DNA from: Palsa-504 sp963756575
Lineage (GTDB): Bacteria > Actinomycetota > Actinomycetes > Streptosporangiales > Streptosporangiaceae
Assembly: GCA_963756575.1 (NCBI GenBank)
Contig: CAVWOM010000021.1
Location: 558,001 to 622,000, forward strand
Direction: 5' to 3'
Length of the DNA stretch: 64,000 bases
The notes below the pieces were generated by a model. That model was given only the letters and a program-made list of their open reading frames with translations. It was not told where the DNA came from and made no database searches. This document shows positions 27,014 to 37,399 of this stretch, piece after piece; the first letter of the stretch is position 1; each line of letters opens with the position of its first letter. A program made the translations under genes and the position numbers.

Positions 27014-27391
27014 GTGGGTTCTCGTTCCCGTTGCTGCTCACGCACCGCATGCAAGCATCCTCCTGTGTACACGCTGACCTATGTGTACCGCGACTCGACG
27101 GCGGTCCTCGGGCCGCTGGCCGTCTACGTGGAGCCGCACAGCTATGACCTGTGCGAGAAGCATGCGGCCCGGCTCGTGGCGCCCCGCGGCTGGGACGTCG
27201 TGCGGCTGCCCATCGAGCCGGTCCAGGACCGGGCCGATGACCTGGAAGCGCTGGCGAACGCGGTGATGGACAATCCGCCCCGGCCGCGCCCGGACAGCCG
27301 GCCCGACAAGGAGCCGGTCGGCCAGGGCGTCGAGATCGGCCGCCGGGGTCACCTGCGGGTGCTGCGCTCAGGGCCGCCGCAGGACCGATAG
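27014..27391 (+). CDS. DUF3499 family protein
   Basis: About 125 residues from GTG 27014; TTG 27011 just before it is an alternative. The protein has the family pattern: RCCSRTACKHPPVYTLTYVYRDSTAVLGPL, then EPHSYDLCEKHAARL and PRGWDVVRL. Cysteines at the start and the C-x2-H in the middle suggest a small metal-binding fold. Function is unknown. Conserved position between the metallopeptidase-like gene and phosphomannomutase, as in M. tuberculosis (Rv3258c). The C-terminal 40 residues are polar and probably disordered. Confidence 0.75.
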   Translation: MGSRSRCCSRTACKHPPVYTLTYVYRDSTAVLGPLAVYVEPHSYDLCEKHAARLVAPRGWDVVRLPIEPVQDRADDLEALANAVMDNPPRPRPDSRPDKEPVGQGVEIGRRGHLRVLRSGPPQDR

Positions 27392-27454
27392 GCTCGGCAG
27401 TGCCGCCCGCACGCCGCGGGGGTACCGGTCGTGTCACGGGAGGCAGGTCTCGCA

Positions 27455-28815
27455 TTGGGTGAGCTGGCGAGCATCGTCAAGGCGTACGACATCAGGGGGG
27501 TCGTGCCCGACCAGCTCGACGAGGGCGTGGCGGAGGCGATCGGCGCGGCGTTCGTCCGGGTGACCGGGCCGGCACGATCGTGACCATGCACGACATGCGC
27601 ACGACCTCGGGCCCGCTGGCGGACGCGTTCGGCCGCGGCGCGGCGTCGCAGGGGGCCGATGTGCTGGCCGGCGGCCTGGGCTCGACCGACATGCTCTACT
27701 ACGCCAGCGGCGACCTCGACATCCCTGGCGCGATGATCACGGCCAGCCACAACCCGGCCCGCTACAACGGCATCAAGCTGTGCCGGGCCGGAGCCAGGCC
27801 CGTCGGCAGCCAGACCGGCCTGCAAGAGATCAAAGATTTTGCCGAACGTGGTCTTGATCCCGCCCCGGTACCCGGCACCGTCAGCCCGCGGGATTTTCTC
27901 GCCGGGTACGCCGATCACCTGCGCAAGCTCGTCGACATCTCCTCGATCCGCCCCCTCACGGTGGTCGTGGACGCGGGCAACGGGATGGCGGGCCACACCG
28001 TGCCGAAGGTCTTCGAGGGCCTGCCGGTCACGCTGATCCCGCTGTACTTCACCCTCGACGGCACCTTCCCGAACCACGAGGCCAACCCCATCGACCCGGC
28101 CAACCTGGTCGACCTGCAGCGCGCGGTGACCGAGCACCGGGCCGACATCGGGCTCGCCTTCGACGGCGACGCCGACCGCTGCTTCGTGGTGGACGAGCGC
28201 GGCGAGCTCGTCTCGCCCTCGGTGCTGACCGCGCTGATCGCGACCAGGGAACTGGCCCGCGAGCCGGGCAGCGCCATCATCTACAACCTGATCACCTCGC
28301 GCGCCGTGCCTGAGATCATCACCGAGGCGGGCGGCGTACCGGTGCGCAGCCGGGTCGGCCACTCGTTCATCAAGGCCACGATGGCGGAGCACAACGCGGT
28401 GTTCGGCGGCGAGCACTCGGGCCACTTCTACTTCCGGGACTTCTGGTTCGCCGATTCGGGCATGCTCGCCGCGCTGCACACGCTGGCCGCCCTGGGCGAG
28501 CAGCCGCGGCCGCTGTCGGCGCTGCTCGCCCGGTACTCCAGGTACGTCGCCAGCGGGGAGATCAACTCCGACGTGGCGGACCAGGCCGCCTCGACCGAGC
28601 TGGTCAGGCGCGCCTTCGCTGGCCGGCCCGGGGTCAGCACCGATGAGCTCGACGGGCTCACCGTCAGCACTGGCGCCTGGTGGTTCAACTTGCGGCCGTC
28701 CAACACCGAGCCGCTGCTGCGGCTCAACGCCGAGGCGGAGGACGCAGCCACCATGGCCGCCGTGCGGGACGAGGTGCTCGGCGTGGTCAGGGACAACACC
28801 GACCATTCCGGATAG
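27455..28815 (+). pseudogene. Phosphomannomutase/phosphoglucomutase, frameshifted near the N-terminus
   Basis: The gene starts at TTG 27455 or GTG 27431. The first 35 codons read VKAYDIRGVVPDQLDEGVAEAIGAAFVRVTG, the normal N-terminus. The frame then hits TGA at 27581. The rest (from about 27570) is in another frame: GTIVTMHDMRTTSGPLADAF, then the phosphoserine loop TASHNPARYNG, the metal loop AFDGDADRCFVVD, GGEHSGHFYF and RPSNTEPLLRLNAEA. One more G in the GGG run at 27566-27568 joins both parts. The enzyme interconverts mannose 6-phosphate and mannose 1-phosphate for GDP-mannose. All catalytic loops are intact, so a sequencing error is the simplest reading. An intact 411-residue ORF from GTG 27580 would lack the first strand. 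Confidence 0.8.
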
Positions 28816-28825
28816 GGAGAACCCC

Positions 28826-29008
28826 ATGCAGATCGACGGCTGGCTGCTCGACATCTTGGCCTGCCCCGAATGCCATGCGCCGCTGCGCGTCGACGAGGAC
28901 GCCAGCGAGCTCGTGTGCACCAGCGCCACCTGTGGCCTGGCCTACCCCGTGCGTGACGACATCCCGGTGCTCCTGGTCGAAGAAGCCAGGCGCCCGAGTA
29001 CCTCGTGA
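28826..29008 (+). CDS. Trm112-like small zinc-binding protein
   Basis: A 60-residue protein, MQIDGWLLDILACPECHAPLR..., with the CPxC pair near residues 13-16 and a second C...C pair further on (LVCTSATCGLAYPVRDDIPVLL). This is the Trm112/UPF0434 fold. In other organisms Trm112 is an activating partner of methyltransferases; in bacteria its role is unclear. GGGAGA lies a few bases before the ATG. The stop overlaps the next start as GTGA, so it is co-translated with the SIS-domain isomerase, an arrangement kept in many actinomycetes. Confidence 0.85.
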   Translation: MQIDGWLLDILACPECHAPLRVDEDASELVCTSATCGLAYPVRDDIPVLLVEEARRPSTS

Positions 29009-30250
29009 GCGACGACCTAGACGGCTGGGGCGGGGCTGAGTTCGTTCTCGCCGCTGACCGGCTCGACACGCCCGACGTCATCGAGGCATCCGACCCTTCC
29101 GACATGCTGCGGCAGGTGGCTTCGGCGGCGGCCCAGGTGCGCACCGCGCTGCGGTCGTGCGCCGAGGCCGACCTGTCGGCCTTTACCCCGGACAGCAGGC
29201 CGCGGGCGATCGTCGTGGCCGGCATGGGCGGCTCCGGCCTGGCCGGCGAGCTGCTCGGCGCCATCACCGGGCCCAGCAGCCCGGTCCAGGTGGTGACCAC
29301 CCAGACGGAGCGGCTGCCCGGCTGGGTCGGCGCCGCCGACGCGGTCCTCGCGGTGTCCTGCTCCGGCAGCACCCCGCAGACGCTGGCGGTGGCGGCCGAG
29401 GCGGCCCGGCGCGGCTGCCGGCTGGTCGGCGTCGGCGCCGGAGGGATCCCCGCTGCACCGGATCGCGGAGCAAGCCCGGGCCCCGTTCGTCCCGGTCGTG
29501 GCGGGCGGCCTGCCGCGGTCGATGCTGTGGGCCACGTCCATCCCGCTGCTGGTGATCGCCGGGCGGGTGGGCATCACCCGGATCGAGCCGGACGTCTACG
29601 AGCTGGCGGCGACCCGTCTGGAAGAGATATCGCACCAGTGCCGGCCGGCCAGCGAGTCATTCGTCAACCCGGGTAAGTCGCTGGCCCTGGACCTGGTCGG
29701 CGCGCTGCCCATGGTCTGGGGGACCACCCCGCTGAGCGGGGTCGCGGCCCGCCGGTTCGCCAGCCAGCTGCAGGAGAACGCCAAGTACCCGGCGATCGCC
29801 GGGGTCCTGCCCGAGGCGGCCCACAACCAGGTGGCCGCGTTCGACGGGCCGTTCGCCCCGCGCTCGTCCCGGCTGGCCGTGGCCGGGCCGGGGGAGGAGG
29901 GCGAGCCGCTGACCGGCTCCGACGCCATCGACGACCTGTCCAGCTGGGATCTCGACTTCGAGGAGGACGAGGCCGAGACGCCCTCCGGCTTCACCCCGCT
30001 GCGGCTGATCCTCATCGCCGACCCCGGCGAGGACCAGCGGGTCCGCGCGCAGCGGACGGCGGTCACCGAGCTCGCCGAACAGCGCGGGGTCGGCCTGTCC
30101 GAGCTGGCCATGGACGGCGAGCATCCGCTGGTGCGGCTGGCCGGCGTCGTGCAGCTGACCGACTACGCGAGCGTCTACCTGGCCATCGCGTCCGGGATCG
30201 ACCCCGGACAGACCGTGGCGATCCGGGACCTCAAGACCAGGGTCGAATAA
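29005..30250 (+). pseudogene. SIS-domain phosphoglucose/phosphomannose isomerase-like protein, frameshifted
   Basis: The first 148 codons read MSDDLDGWGG..., with the SIS core AIVVAGMGGSGLAGELLGA and AVSCSGSTPQTLAVAAEAARRG. At about 29440-29446 the frame shifts by one base, and the continuation SPLHRIAEQARAPFVPVVAGGLPRSMLWATSIPLL runs to 30250. That part also has NPGKSLALDLVGALP, LPEAAHNQVAAFDGP and LAEQRGVGLSELAMDGEHPLVRLAG, the usual second SIS domain and His-containing active loop. Removing one base restores a ~415-residue bifunctional isomerase (Rv3256c-like), which feeds mannose 6-phosphate to phosphomannomutase. Overlaps the Trm112-like gene at its start; a CDF transporter follows after five bases. 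Confidence 0.78.
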
Positions 30251-30255
30251 CGCGG

Positions 30256-31542
30256 ATGCGGACCAACTGGCGCGAGATGAGAGCGGTGCTGGCGGCGCTG
30301 GCCGCCAACCTCGGCATCGCGATCACCAAGTTCATCGCCTTCCTGCTCACCGGGTCCGCGTCGATGCTGGCCGAGTCGGTGCACTCGGTCGCCGACACCG
30401 GCAACGAGGTGCTGCTCCTGGTCGGCCGCGGCCGCTCCGACCGGCCGCGGTCGGAGAGCCACCCGTTCGGCTTCGGCCGCGAGCGGTACTTCTACGGGTT
30501 CGTGGTGTCGGTCATGCTGTTCACCATCGGCGCGGCCTTCTCGATCTACGACGGCATCCACAAGGTGATCACCCCGGAGGCGATCCACGACTCGCTGATC
30601 GCGTTCATCGTGCTCGGCGTGTCCATGGTGGCCGAGGGGCTGTCGCTGCGGACCGGCATCCGCGAGGCGAACAAGGTACGCGGCGACCGTAACTGGGGCA
30701 CGTTCATCCGGCGGACTAAATCGCCCGAGCTGCCCGTGGTCCTGCTCGAGGACACGGCCGCCCTGATCGGGCTGCTGTTCGCGTTCGCCGGGGTGGGCCT
30801 CTCGGTGGCGACCGGCAACGGCCGCTGGGACGGCGTGGGGTCGCTGGGCATCGGCGTCCTGCTCGCGACGGCGGCCGGCATCTTGGCCATGGAGATGAAG
30901 AGCCTGCTGATCGGCGAGGCGGCCAGCTCCGGCGTGCAGCGGCGGATCGTCGCCGCGCTCGAGGACGGCCCGGAGCTCGCCGGCGTCATCCACCTGCGGA
31001 CCGTCCACATCGGCCCGGATTCCATCCTGGTTACCGCCAAGGTCGCGGTCCGCGAGAGCGACTCCGCCGCACAGCTCACGGCGGGCATCAACGCCGCCGA
31101 GGATCGGGTACGCGTCGCCGTCCCCATCGCGAAGACCATCTACCTGGAGCCGGACATCTACCGGCCGGACCTAGCCGACCAGGAGGACCCCTCGATCCGG
31201 TCCGCCCAGAGCGGCCGTTCCGACGCCCCGCTCGACGACAGCGGCCCCAGAAAACCCGAAAACCCCGAGAATCCCTCCCCAGCCACCACCCCCGCCGCCC
31301 CCAACCCCCCGGCCAGCACCGAACCCCCGGTCAGCACCGAACCCTCCGCCGCCTCCGAAGCCCCGGCCACCTCCGAAGCCCCGGCCGCCTCCGAAGCCCC
31401 GGCCCCCTCCGCCGGCTCCGAAGCCCCGGCCGCCTCCGAACCCCCGGCCGCCTCCGAAGCCCCGGCCGCCTCCGAAGCCCCGGCCACCTCCGAAGCCCCG
31501 GCCGCCTCCGAAGCCTCCACCTCCGAGGCCTCCACCTCTTAG
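30256..31542 (+). CDS. Cation diffusion facilitator (CDF) family transporter with repeat tail
   Basis: A 428-residue protein. Residues 1-210 have the CDF membrane core: TM helices, with SASMLAESVHSVADTGNEVLLL giving the metal-site residues in TM2, the SHPFGFGRERYFYG loop, and LLEDTAALIGLLFAFAGVG in TM5. A C-terminal ferredoxin-like domain follows (VHIGPDSILVTAKVAV). The last 120 residues are a Pro/Glu/Ser/Ala repeat tail (SEAPAASEAPATSEAP), which is not part of the family and seems slippage-prone. It should export a divalent metal ion such as Zn2+ or Fe2+ in exchange for protons; specificity is not visible. The gene is the last of the manB-Trm112-isomerase run. Confidence 0.8.
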   Translation: MRTNWREMRAVLAALAANLGIAITKFIAFLLTGSASMLAESVHSVADTGNEVLLLVGRGRSDRPRSESHPFGFGRERYFYGFVVSVMLFTIGAAFSIYDGIHKVITPEAIHDSLIAFIVLGVSMVAEGLSLRTGIREANKVRGDRNWGTFIRRTKSPELPVVLLEDTAALIGLLFAFAGVGLSVATGNGRWDGVGSLGIGVLLATAAGILAMEMKSLLIGEAASSGVQRRIVAALEDGPELAGVIHLRTVHIGPDSILVTAKVAVRESDSAAQLTAGINAAEDRVRVAVPIAKTIYLEPDIYRPDLADQEDPSIRSAQSGRSDAPLDDSGPRKPENPENPSPATTPAAPNPPASTEPPVSTEPSAASEAPATSEAPAASEAPAPSAGSEAPAASEPPAASEAPAASEAPATSEAPAASEASTSEASTS

Positions 31543-31758
31543 GCTCCGAGTCCCCGGCGACCCGCCTCAGACCACCTTGCCCCAGCCGGCACAGCCGACC
31601 CCAGAGGCCCAGCCGCGGACGCTGACACAGACGACTCTGCCTCAGAAGAACCCCTGGCGATCCTGAACCCGCTCCCAGATTCCCACACACCCCACCTGTC
31701 CCAGGCCCCCCATAAGCGAGGCACCCGTTTCCCGGCCGCACCGCGTCGAGGCTGCCCC

Positions 31759-31820
31759 TAACCACCGCGATGTGACTTTGCAGTGGTTAGAACCACCACG
31801 TTGTGACGCAGCGGTGGTTA
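31759..31820. repeat. Tandem pair of palindromes built on AACCACC/GGTGGTT
   Basis: Two 30-31 base hairpins lie side by side: TAACCAC...GTGGTTA (31759-31789) and GAACCACC...GGTGGTTA (31790-31820). Each contains TGTGAC and GCAG, so they are diverged copies. The ends TAACCACCGC and GCGGTGGTTA also pair with each other across the whole element. It resembles a pair of REP-like units. The 371-bp gap 31543-31913 otherwise holds only C-rich sequence and the repeat at 31841-31914. Confidence 0.65.
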
Positions 31821-31840
31821 AATCGCCCGCGGAGGATACT

Positions 31841-31914
31841 CAGCGGCGGAGAGCAGCCTCAGCGCGGAGAGCAGCCTCAGCGGCGGAGAGCAGCCTCAGC
31901 GCGGAGAGCAGCCT
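31841..31914. repeat. Tandem copies of the merR-like gene's last 18-19 bases
   Basis: Units CAGCGGCGGAGAGCAGCCT (19) and CAGCGCGGAGAGCAGCCT (18) alternate: 31841-31859, 31860-31877, 31878-31896 and 31897-31914. The next stretch, 31915 onward, is the end of the coding region itself, including its stop codon on the minus strand. The 3' end has been copied four times outward. Confidence 0.75.
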
Positions 31915-32426
31915 CAGCGGCGGGAGAGCAGGCGCAAGGCACGCTCCTTCTCGAAGTCGAGGGCCCGGCCGGGGGTCGGCGGGATGCGGCCGAGGCGGCG
32001 GCCAAGATCAGCCACGGCCGCCCGCACCGGCGGCTCGGCCAGCACCCGCAGGCCGAAAGCCAGGGACGCGGGGCTGATGTCGTACCGGCGCTCGAGTTCG
32101 AGCGCGGCGGCCACCGCCTCCAGGTCGGCCTCGCTGAACTGTCGGTGCGCCGCCCCATGCCCTGCTGCCTGCCCAGCCGCCCCATGCCCCGCTGCCTGCC
32201 CAGCCGCCCCGTGCCCCGCTGCCTGCCCAGTCGCCCCGTGCCCCCCACCCGCCCCAGCCGCTACCCGTCCGCGCGCCTCAGCCGTCACTTGCCCACCCGC
32301 CGAAGCGCGCCCGGGGGGCAGGCCCGCGAGCGGGTCGCGCACCTGGGGGAGCAGGCCGAGTTCCTCGCGGTAGCGGAGCATGCGAGCCGACGTTCCCAGC
32401 CGCCGGGCGGCCTCCGAGATGCGCAT
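31914..32426 (-). CDS. MerR-family transcription regulator with a repeat insert
   Basis: About 170 residues from ATG 32426. The N-terminus is a MerR winged helix, MRISEAARRLGTSARMLRYREELGLLP. The second part, RQFSEADLEAVAAALELERRYDISPASLAFGLRVLAEPP, is the rest of the DNA-binding domain and the dimerisation helix. Between them is an insert of about 60 residues, with three QAAGHGAAG units coded by 27-bp repeats (about 32150-32235). No cysteine metal site or large ligand domain is visible, so the signal is unknown. The mRNA looks leaderless (TAGATT seven bases before the ATG). The gene is divergent from ahcY, about 140 bases away. Confidence 0.7.
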   Translation of the reverse strand: MRISEAARRLGTSARMLRYREELGLLPQVRDPLAGLPPGRASAGGQVTAEARGRVAAGAGGGHGATGQAAGHGAAGQAAGHGAAGQAAGHGAAHRQFSEADLEAVAAALELERRYDISPASLAFGLRVLAEPPVRAAVADLGRRLGRIPPTPGRALDFEKERALRLLSRR

Positions 32427-32433
32427 AACCACT

Positions 32434-32439
32434 AATCTA
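32434..32439 (-). promoter_or_regulatory. Leaderless-type -10 box for the merR-like gene
   Basis: On the minus strand TAGATT ends seven bases before ATG 32426. It has the same sequence and spacing as at 9900. Confidence 0.5.
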
Positions 32440-32566
32440 ACAATTTCGCGTCAAGAACACCCCTCAGGCAACGCGGCCATGACCCGCGGTCCCGTAGGTT
32501 GTGAGCAGACGACGAGTCACCCGACCCGTTCGGCCGCGAGGCCGGAAAGCAACGTAGGGAGAACGA

Positions 32567-34012
<1,446 letters not shown>

Positions 34013-34064
34013 CATCGCCGACGCGGGCCTCGCCGCCGAGGGCGAGGCCCGCATCCGTTACGCG

Positions 34065-35264
34065 ATGCGTTCCATGCCCCTCCTGGCCGCCCTCATGGCA
34101 CGGTTCGCGGCGCAGCAGCCGTTCAAAGACCTCGGCATCGCCGCCTGCCTGCACATCACGGCCGAGACCGCCATGCTGGTCCGGCTGCTGCAGGCGGGCG
34201 GCGCAGCCGTCGCACTGGCCGCCTCCAACCCGCTGTCCACCCAGGACGACATCGCGGCGGCGCTCGCGGAGCGGTACGGGATCGCGGTCTTCGCCCGGGC
34301 CGGGGTCGACCGCAAGGGCTACTACCGGCACATCGAGCTGGCTCTGAAGCAGGCCCAGCCGGACTTCGTCATCGACGACGGCGGCGACCTGGTGGAGACC
34401 CTGCACACGCGGGCGGCCGCCTTGCTGCCTGGCGTCAAGGGCGGCTGCGAGTCCACCACCACGGGCGTGATCCGGCTGCGGCGGATGGCCGCCGAGGGTG
34501 CGCTGGCCTTCCCCGTGATCGCGGCTAACGACACCGCGGCCAAGCGGATGGTCGACAACACCTGCGGGACCGGGCAGTCCGCCATCGACGGCATCCTGCG
34601 CGCCACCAACACCCTGCTGGCCGGGAAGACCGTGGTGGTAGCCGGGTTCGGGTCCAGCGGGCGCGGCGTGGCCGAGTACGCCCGCGGCTTCGGCTCCCAG
34701 GTCATCGTCACCGAGGTGGATCCGGTAAAAGCGCTCGACGCGTCGCTGCGCGGCTTCCGGGTGCTGCCGATGGCGCAGGCGGCGCCGATCGGTGAGGTCT
34801 TCATCACCGCCACCGGGTCCGTCGACGTGATCGGCGCGGATCATCTCGCTGTCATGCGCGACGGCGCGATCCTGGCCAACGCGGGACACTTCGACGCGGA
34901 GATCGACGTGCGGGCGCTGGCCGGGCTGGCGGTGGCCGTCTACCCCGGCGTGCGGCCCCACGTCGACGCCTACGACCTCGGTGACGGCCGGACCCTGCTG
35001 CTGCTGGCCGAGGGGCGTGTGGTGAACCTGGTGGCCGCTGAGGGGCATCCGCCCGAGGTGATGGACCTTGCGTTCGGCCTCGAGGCGCTCGCGCTGGCCT
35101 GGCTGGCCGGTAATACTGACAAGCTCCCCGCCGGGGTGCACGAGGTGCCCGCGGGCATCGACGCCGAGGCGGCCAGCCTGATGCTCGCCACCACCGGCAC
35201 CTCGATCGACACGCTCACCCCGGCGCAGCTCGCCTACCGCGAGTCCTGGCGGATCGGCTCCTGA
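34065..35264 (+). CDS. Second, short-form (archaeal-like) adenosylhomocysteinase
   Basis: The 399-residue protein (start as ATG 34065) lacks the insert seen in its neighbour and resembles the short adenosylhomocysteinases. Marks: CLHITAETAMLVRLLQAGGA, SNPLSTQDDIAAALA, GGCESTTTGVIRLRRMA, ANDTAAKRMVDNTCGTGQSAIDGI (catalytic Lys/Asp kept), the NAD site VVAGFGSSGRGVAEYARGFG, and NAGHFDAEIDV. The coding pattern continues upstream (DIADAGLAAEGEARIRYAMRSMP) to about 34005, overlapping the ahcY stop, but no ATG/GTG/TTG exists there; the codon where a start is expected is GTT (34005). Either translation is coupled with a rare start, or a base change hides it. It may act on SAH or on another S-nucleoside substrate. 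Confidence 0.75.
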   Translation: MRSMPLLAALMARFAAQQPFKDLGIAACLHITAETAMLVRLLQAGGAAVALAASNPLSTQDDIAAALAERYGIAVFARAGVDRKGYYRHIELALKQAQPDFVIDDGGDLVETLHTRAAALLPGVKGGCESTTTGVIRLRRMAAEGALAFPVIAANDTAAKRMVDNTCGTGQSAIDGILRATNTLLAGKTVVVAGFGSSGRGVAEYARGFGSQVIVTEVDPVKALDASLRGFRVLPMAQAAPIGEVFITATGSVDVIGADHLAVMRDGAILANAGHFDAEIDVRALAGLAVAVYPGVRPHVDAYDLGDGRTLLLLAEGRVVNLVAAEGHPPEVMDLAFGLEALALAWLAGNTDKLPAGVHEVPAGIDAEAASLMLATTGTSIDTLTPAQLAYRESWRIGS

Positions 35265-35267
35265 GCG

Positions 35268-36605
35268 CTAGCCTGCCGGGCGCGCGCCAGCGGTGGTGGC
35301 CGCCAGCTTGGGCTCACTCGCCTGCGCGGGAACGCCCAGGACACCGTGGGCCGGTTTCGTTGCCGGGGTCGGCGGCCGGGTCAGCAGCAGCCACCCGGCC
35401 AGCCCGATCGGGTAGACGAAGTATCCCCAGCGGGTAGCCGGCGCCAGCGTGAACATCACCGCGAGGCCGAGCGCGAGGCGCCAGGCGGCGGCGCGCGCGT
35501 CGGCCGGCGGCCGGACCACCAGTGACACCGCGAAACCGAGCCCGGCCGCGATCAGCAGCCCGACCGCGGCCCAGTGCCCCGCCATGCCGGTCGTGGCCAG
35601 CAGGTGCCCGGGCAGCGGGCTGGCCGCCGGAGTCTTGTACTTGCTCAGGCCGAGCGGGAACAGCACGGTGTTCTGCATGAACGCCCACGGGTGGCCCAGC
35701 GCCGCGGGCGCGGACGCCACCGAGAGCAGCACGGCCACGGCGAGCACGATCCCGGCGAAGCGCCAGGCCGCCTTGGCCGCGTCCCGCGCCGCCAGCATCG
35801 CGGCGAAGACCGGCACGGCGGGCCACGCCGTCGCCTTCATCGCGCACGCGACCCCGAGCGCGGCGGCCGCGCGGAACAGCCCCGAAGGCCGGGTGATCAG
35901 CGCCAGCGTGAGGAGCAGCAGCGCGATGACCGGCGGGTCGGTGATCCCCACGGCCAGCGGGAAGGCGATCACCGGGGAGGCGGCGAAGAAGACGGTGGAC
36001 AGCAGCACGCCCCGCCGGCACCCGCCGCAGCGCCGGTGCGGTGCCGCTACCGTGAACGCCGCCCAGATCAGCGCGATCGAGGTGATGGTCAGCCAGAGCC
36101 GTGGGTCCCCCACGATGCCGGTCGCGCCGAGCGCCCTGGGCAGGCCGAACAGCGCCATCACCGGCAGGTACGGGTTGTAGGACAGCCAGTAGGTGAGTTC
36201 GCCCGCGGGCAGGTACGGGGTGCCGTGCTGCAGCAGCAGGCCCGCCGACCGCGAGATGACCTGCACCTCGGGCGTCGGCGTCACCCGGGTGACGAGCCAG
36301 GCCACCGGCGCGGCCAGTGCGACGGCCAGGGAGATCAGCGTCGGCCAGATGACCGCTATCTTCCTGTTCCGGGTGAGCCACAGGGCCAGCGTCGTGACCG
36401 CGTAACCGATGGCGGCCCAGATGGCCCAGGTCCGGTCCGCCTGCCCGGTGACCACGGCCAGCGCCGTGGCGTACACGGCGAATACCCCGTTGGCGGCGAG
36501 AAGCCGGTTCCGGCTCAGCCAGTGCTGGTGGAATAGCTCCGGGTGATGATTGCCTATTTGCTCGAGTTCCTCTACCTGCGTGCGTTCCACTGTGCCGGTA
36601 CCCAC
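35268..36605 (-). CDS. Polytopic membrane protein, GT87/DUF2029-like glycosyltransferase
   Basis: 445 residues with about ten hydrophobic segments. The pattern GTPYLPAGELTYWLSYNPYLPVMALFG in a loop after the first membrane helices, then SKYKTPAASPLPGHLLA and LAPATRWGYFVYPIGLAGWLL, fits the C-type (GT87/DUF2029) transferases that use polyprenyl-phosphate-mannose on the outer face. An Asp-containing first loop is less clear here, so activity is an inference. It begins with GTG 36605 and ends only three bases after the convergent adenosylhomocysteinase stop (35264), so the messages have no dedicated terminator. Confidence 0.6.
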   Translation of the reverse strand: MGTGTVERTQVEELEQIGNHHPELFHQHWLSRNRLLAANGVFAVYATALAVVTGQADRTWAIWAAIGYAVTTLALWLTRNRKIAVIWPTLISLAVALAAPVAWLVTRVTPTPEVQVISRSAGLLLQHGTPYLPAGELTYWLSYNPYLPVMALFGLPRALGATGIVGDPRLWLTITSIALIWAAFTVAAPHRRCGGCRRGVLLSTVFFAASPVIAFPLAVGITDPPVIALLLLTLALITRPSGLFRAAAALGVACAMKATAWPAVPVFAAMLAARDAAKAAWRFAGIVLAVAVLLSVASAPAALGHPWAFMQNTVLFPLGLSKYKTPAASPLPGHLLATTGMAGHWAAVGLLIAAGLGFAVSLVVRPPADARAAAWRLALGLAVMFTLAPATRWGYFVYPIGLAGWLLLTRPPTPATKPAHGVLGVPAQASEPKLAATTAGARPAG

Positions 36606-36721
36606 CCGTCCACGCGTTATTCCCCTGTTGGCTGGTCACTAGGACCGGTAGATCTGCCCCCGAAAGCAGGTAAATCAGCCTATCACCAGGAGAAACTGAG
36701 CTGACGTTCAGGTGTGAGTGG

Positions 36722-37399
36722 TTAGGGCAGCTTCCAGTCGACTGGCTTGCCGCCCCGCTCTTCAAGGAGCTGATTAGCGCGGCTGAACGGATGGGTGCCG
36801 AAAAATCCGTTATGGGCCGAATTCGGACTCGGATGGGCCGACTCGATACACGGAACGTCACCGAGCAATGGCACGAGCGTGCGTGCGTCGCGGCCCCACA
36901 AGATGGCCACCATGGGCTGTCCTTCCCGGGCGGCCAGTGCCCGGATGGCCTGCTCGGTCACCTGCTCCCAGCCCTTGCCCCGGTGCGAGCCCGGCTTGCC
37001 CGGCTCGACGGTGAGCACCCGGTTGAGCAGCAGCACGCCGCGCTCGCTCCACGGGGTCAGGTCCCCGTTGGACGGCTTGGGGTAGCCGAGGTCCGCCGAG
37101 TACTCGGTGAAGATATTGAGCAGGCTCGGCGGCAGCCGCCGCACCTCGGGCGCGACCGAGAAGCTCAGGCCGATGGGATTGCCCGGCGTGGGGTACGGGT
37201 CCTGGCCCACGATGAGCACGCGGACGTCCGCGAACGGCTGTTTGAACGCCCGCAGCACGTTCTCGCCGGCCGGGAGGTACCGGCGCCCGGCGGCGATCTC
37301 GGCCCGCAGGAACTCGCCCATCGCGGTGATCTGGTCCTCCACCGGCTCGAGCGCCTCAGCCCAGCCCGCGTCGATGATATTGCGCAGCGGTTCGGTCAT
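36722..37399 (-). CDS. ung: Uracil-DNA glycosylase, family 1
   Basis: From ATG 37399 the product is 225 residues. The frame is open further, but MTEPLRNIIDAGW matches the family start. The water-activating loop GQDPYPTPGNPIGLSFSV has catalytic Asp67. LLLNRVLTVEPGKPGSH is the uracil pocket region, and HPSPNSAHNGFFGTHPFS carries the His of the minor-groove loop. It removes uracil from DNA in the base-excision pathway. The enzyme has normal length. It is divergent from mtrA across about 250 bases. Confidence 0.95.
   Translation of the reverse strand: MTEPLRNIIDAGWAEALEPVEDQITAMGEFLRAEIAAGRRYLPAGENVLRAFKQPFADVRVLIVGQDPYPTPGNPIGLSFSVAPEVRRLPPSLLNIFTEYSADLGYPKPSNGDLTPWSERGVLLLNRVLTVEPGKPGSHRGKGWEQVTEQAIRALAAREGQPMVAILWGRDARTLVPLLGDVPCIESAHPSPNSAHNGFFGTHPFSRANQLLEERGGKPVDWKLP

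Noticed and set aside
31543..31758. Read-through extension of the CDF transporter after its TAG
   Set aside because: The frame stays open to about 31758, but the residues are polar low-complexity and there is no sign of recoding.
31841..31914. CRISPR-like array
   Set aside because: Units are directly tandem with no spacers, and match the neighbouring gene's 3' end. The same holds for 42167-42337 and 17610-17677.
32433..32566. Possible SAH or SAM riboswitch before ahcY
   Set aside because: The 134-base gap has a small GC hairpin near 32530-32550, but I could not match it to the known consensus of either class. A covariance-model search would decide.
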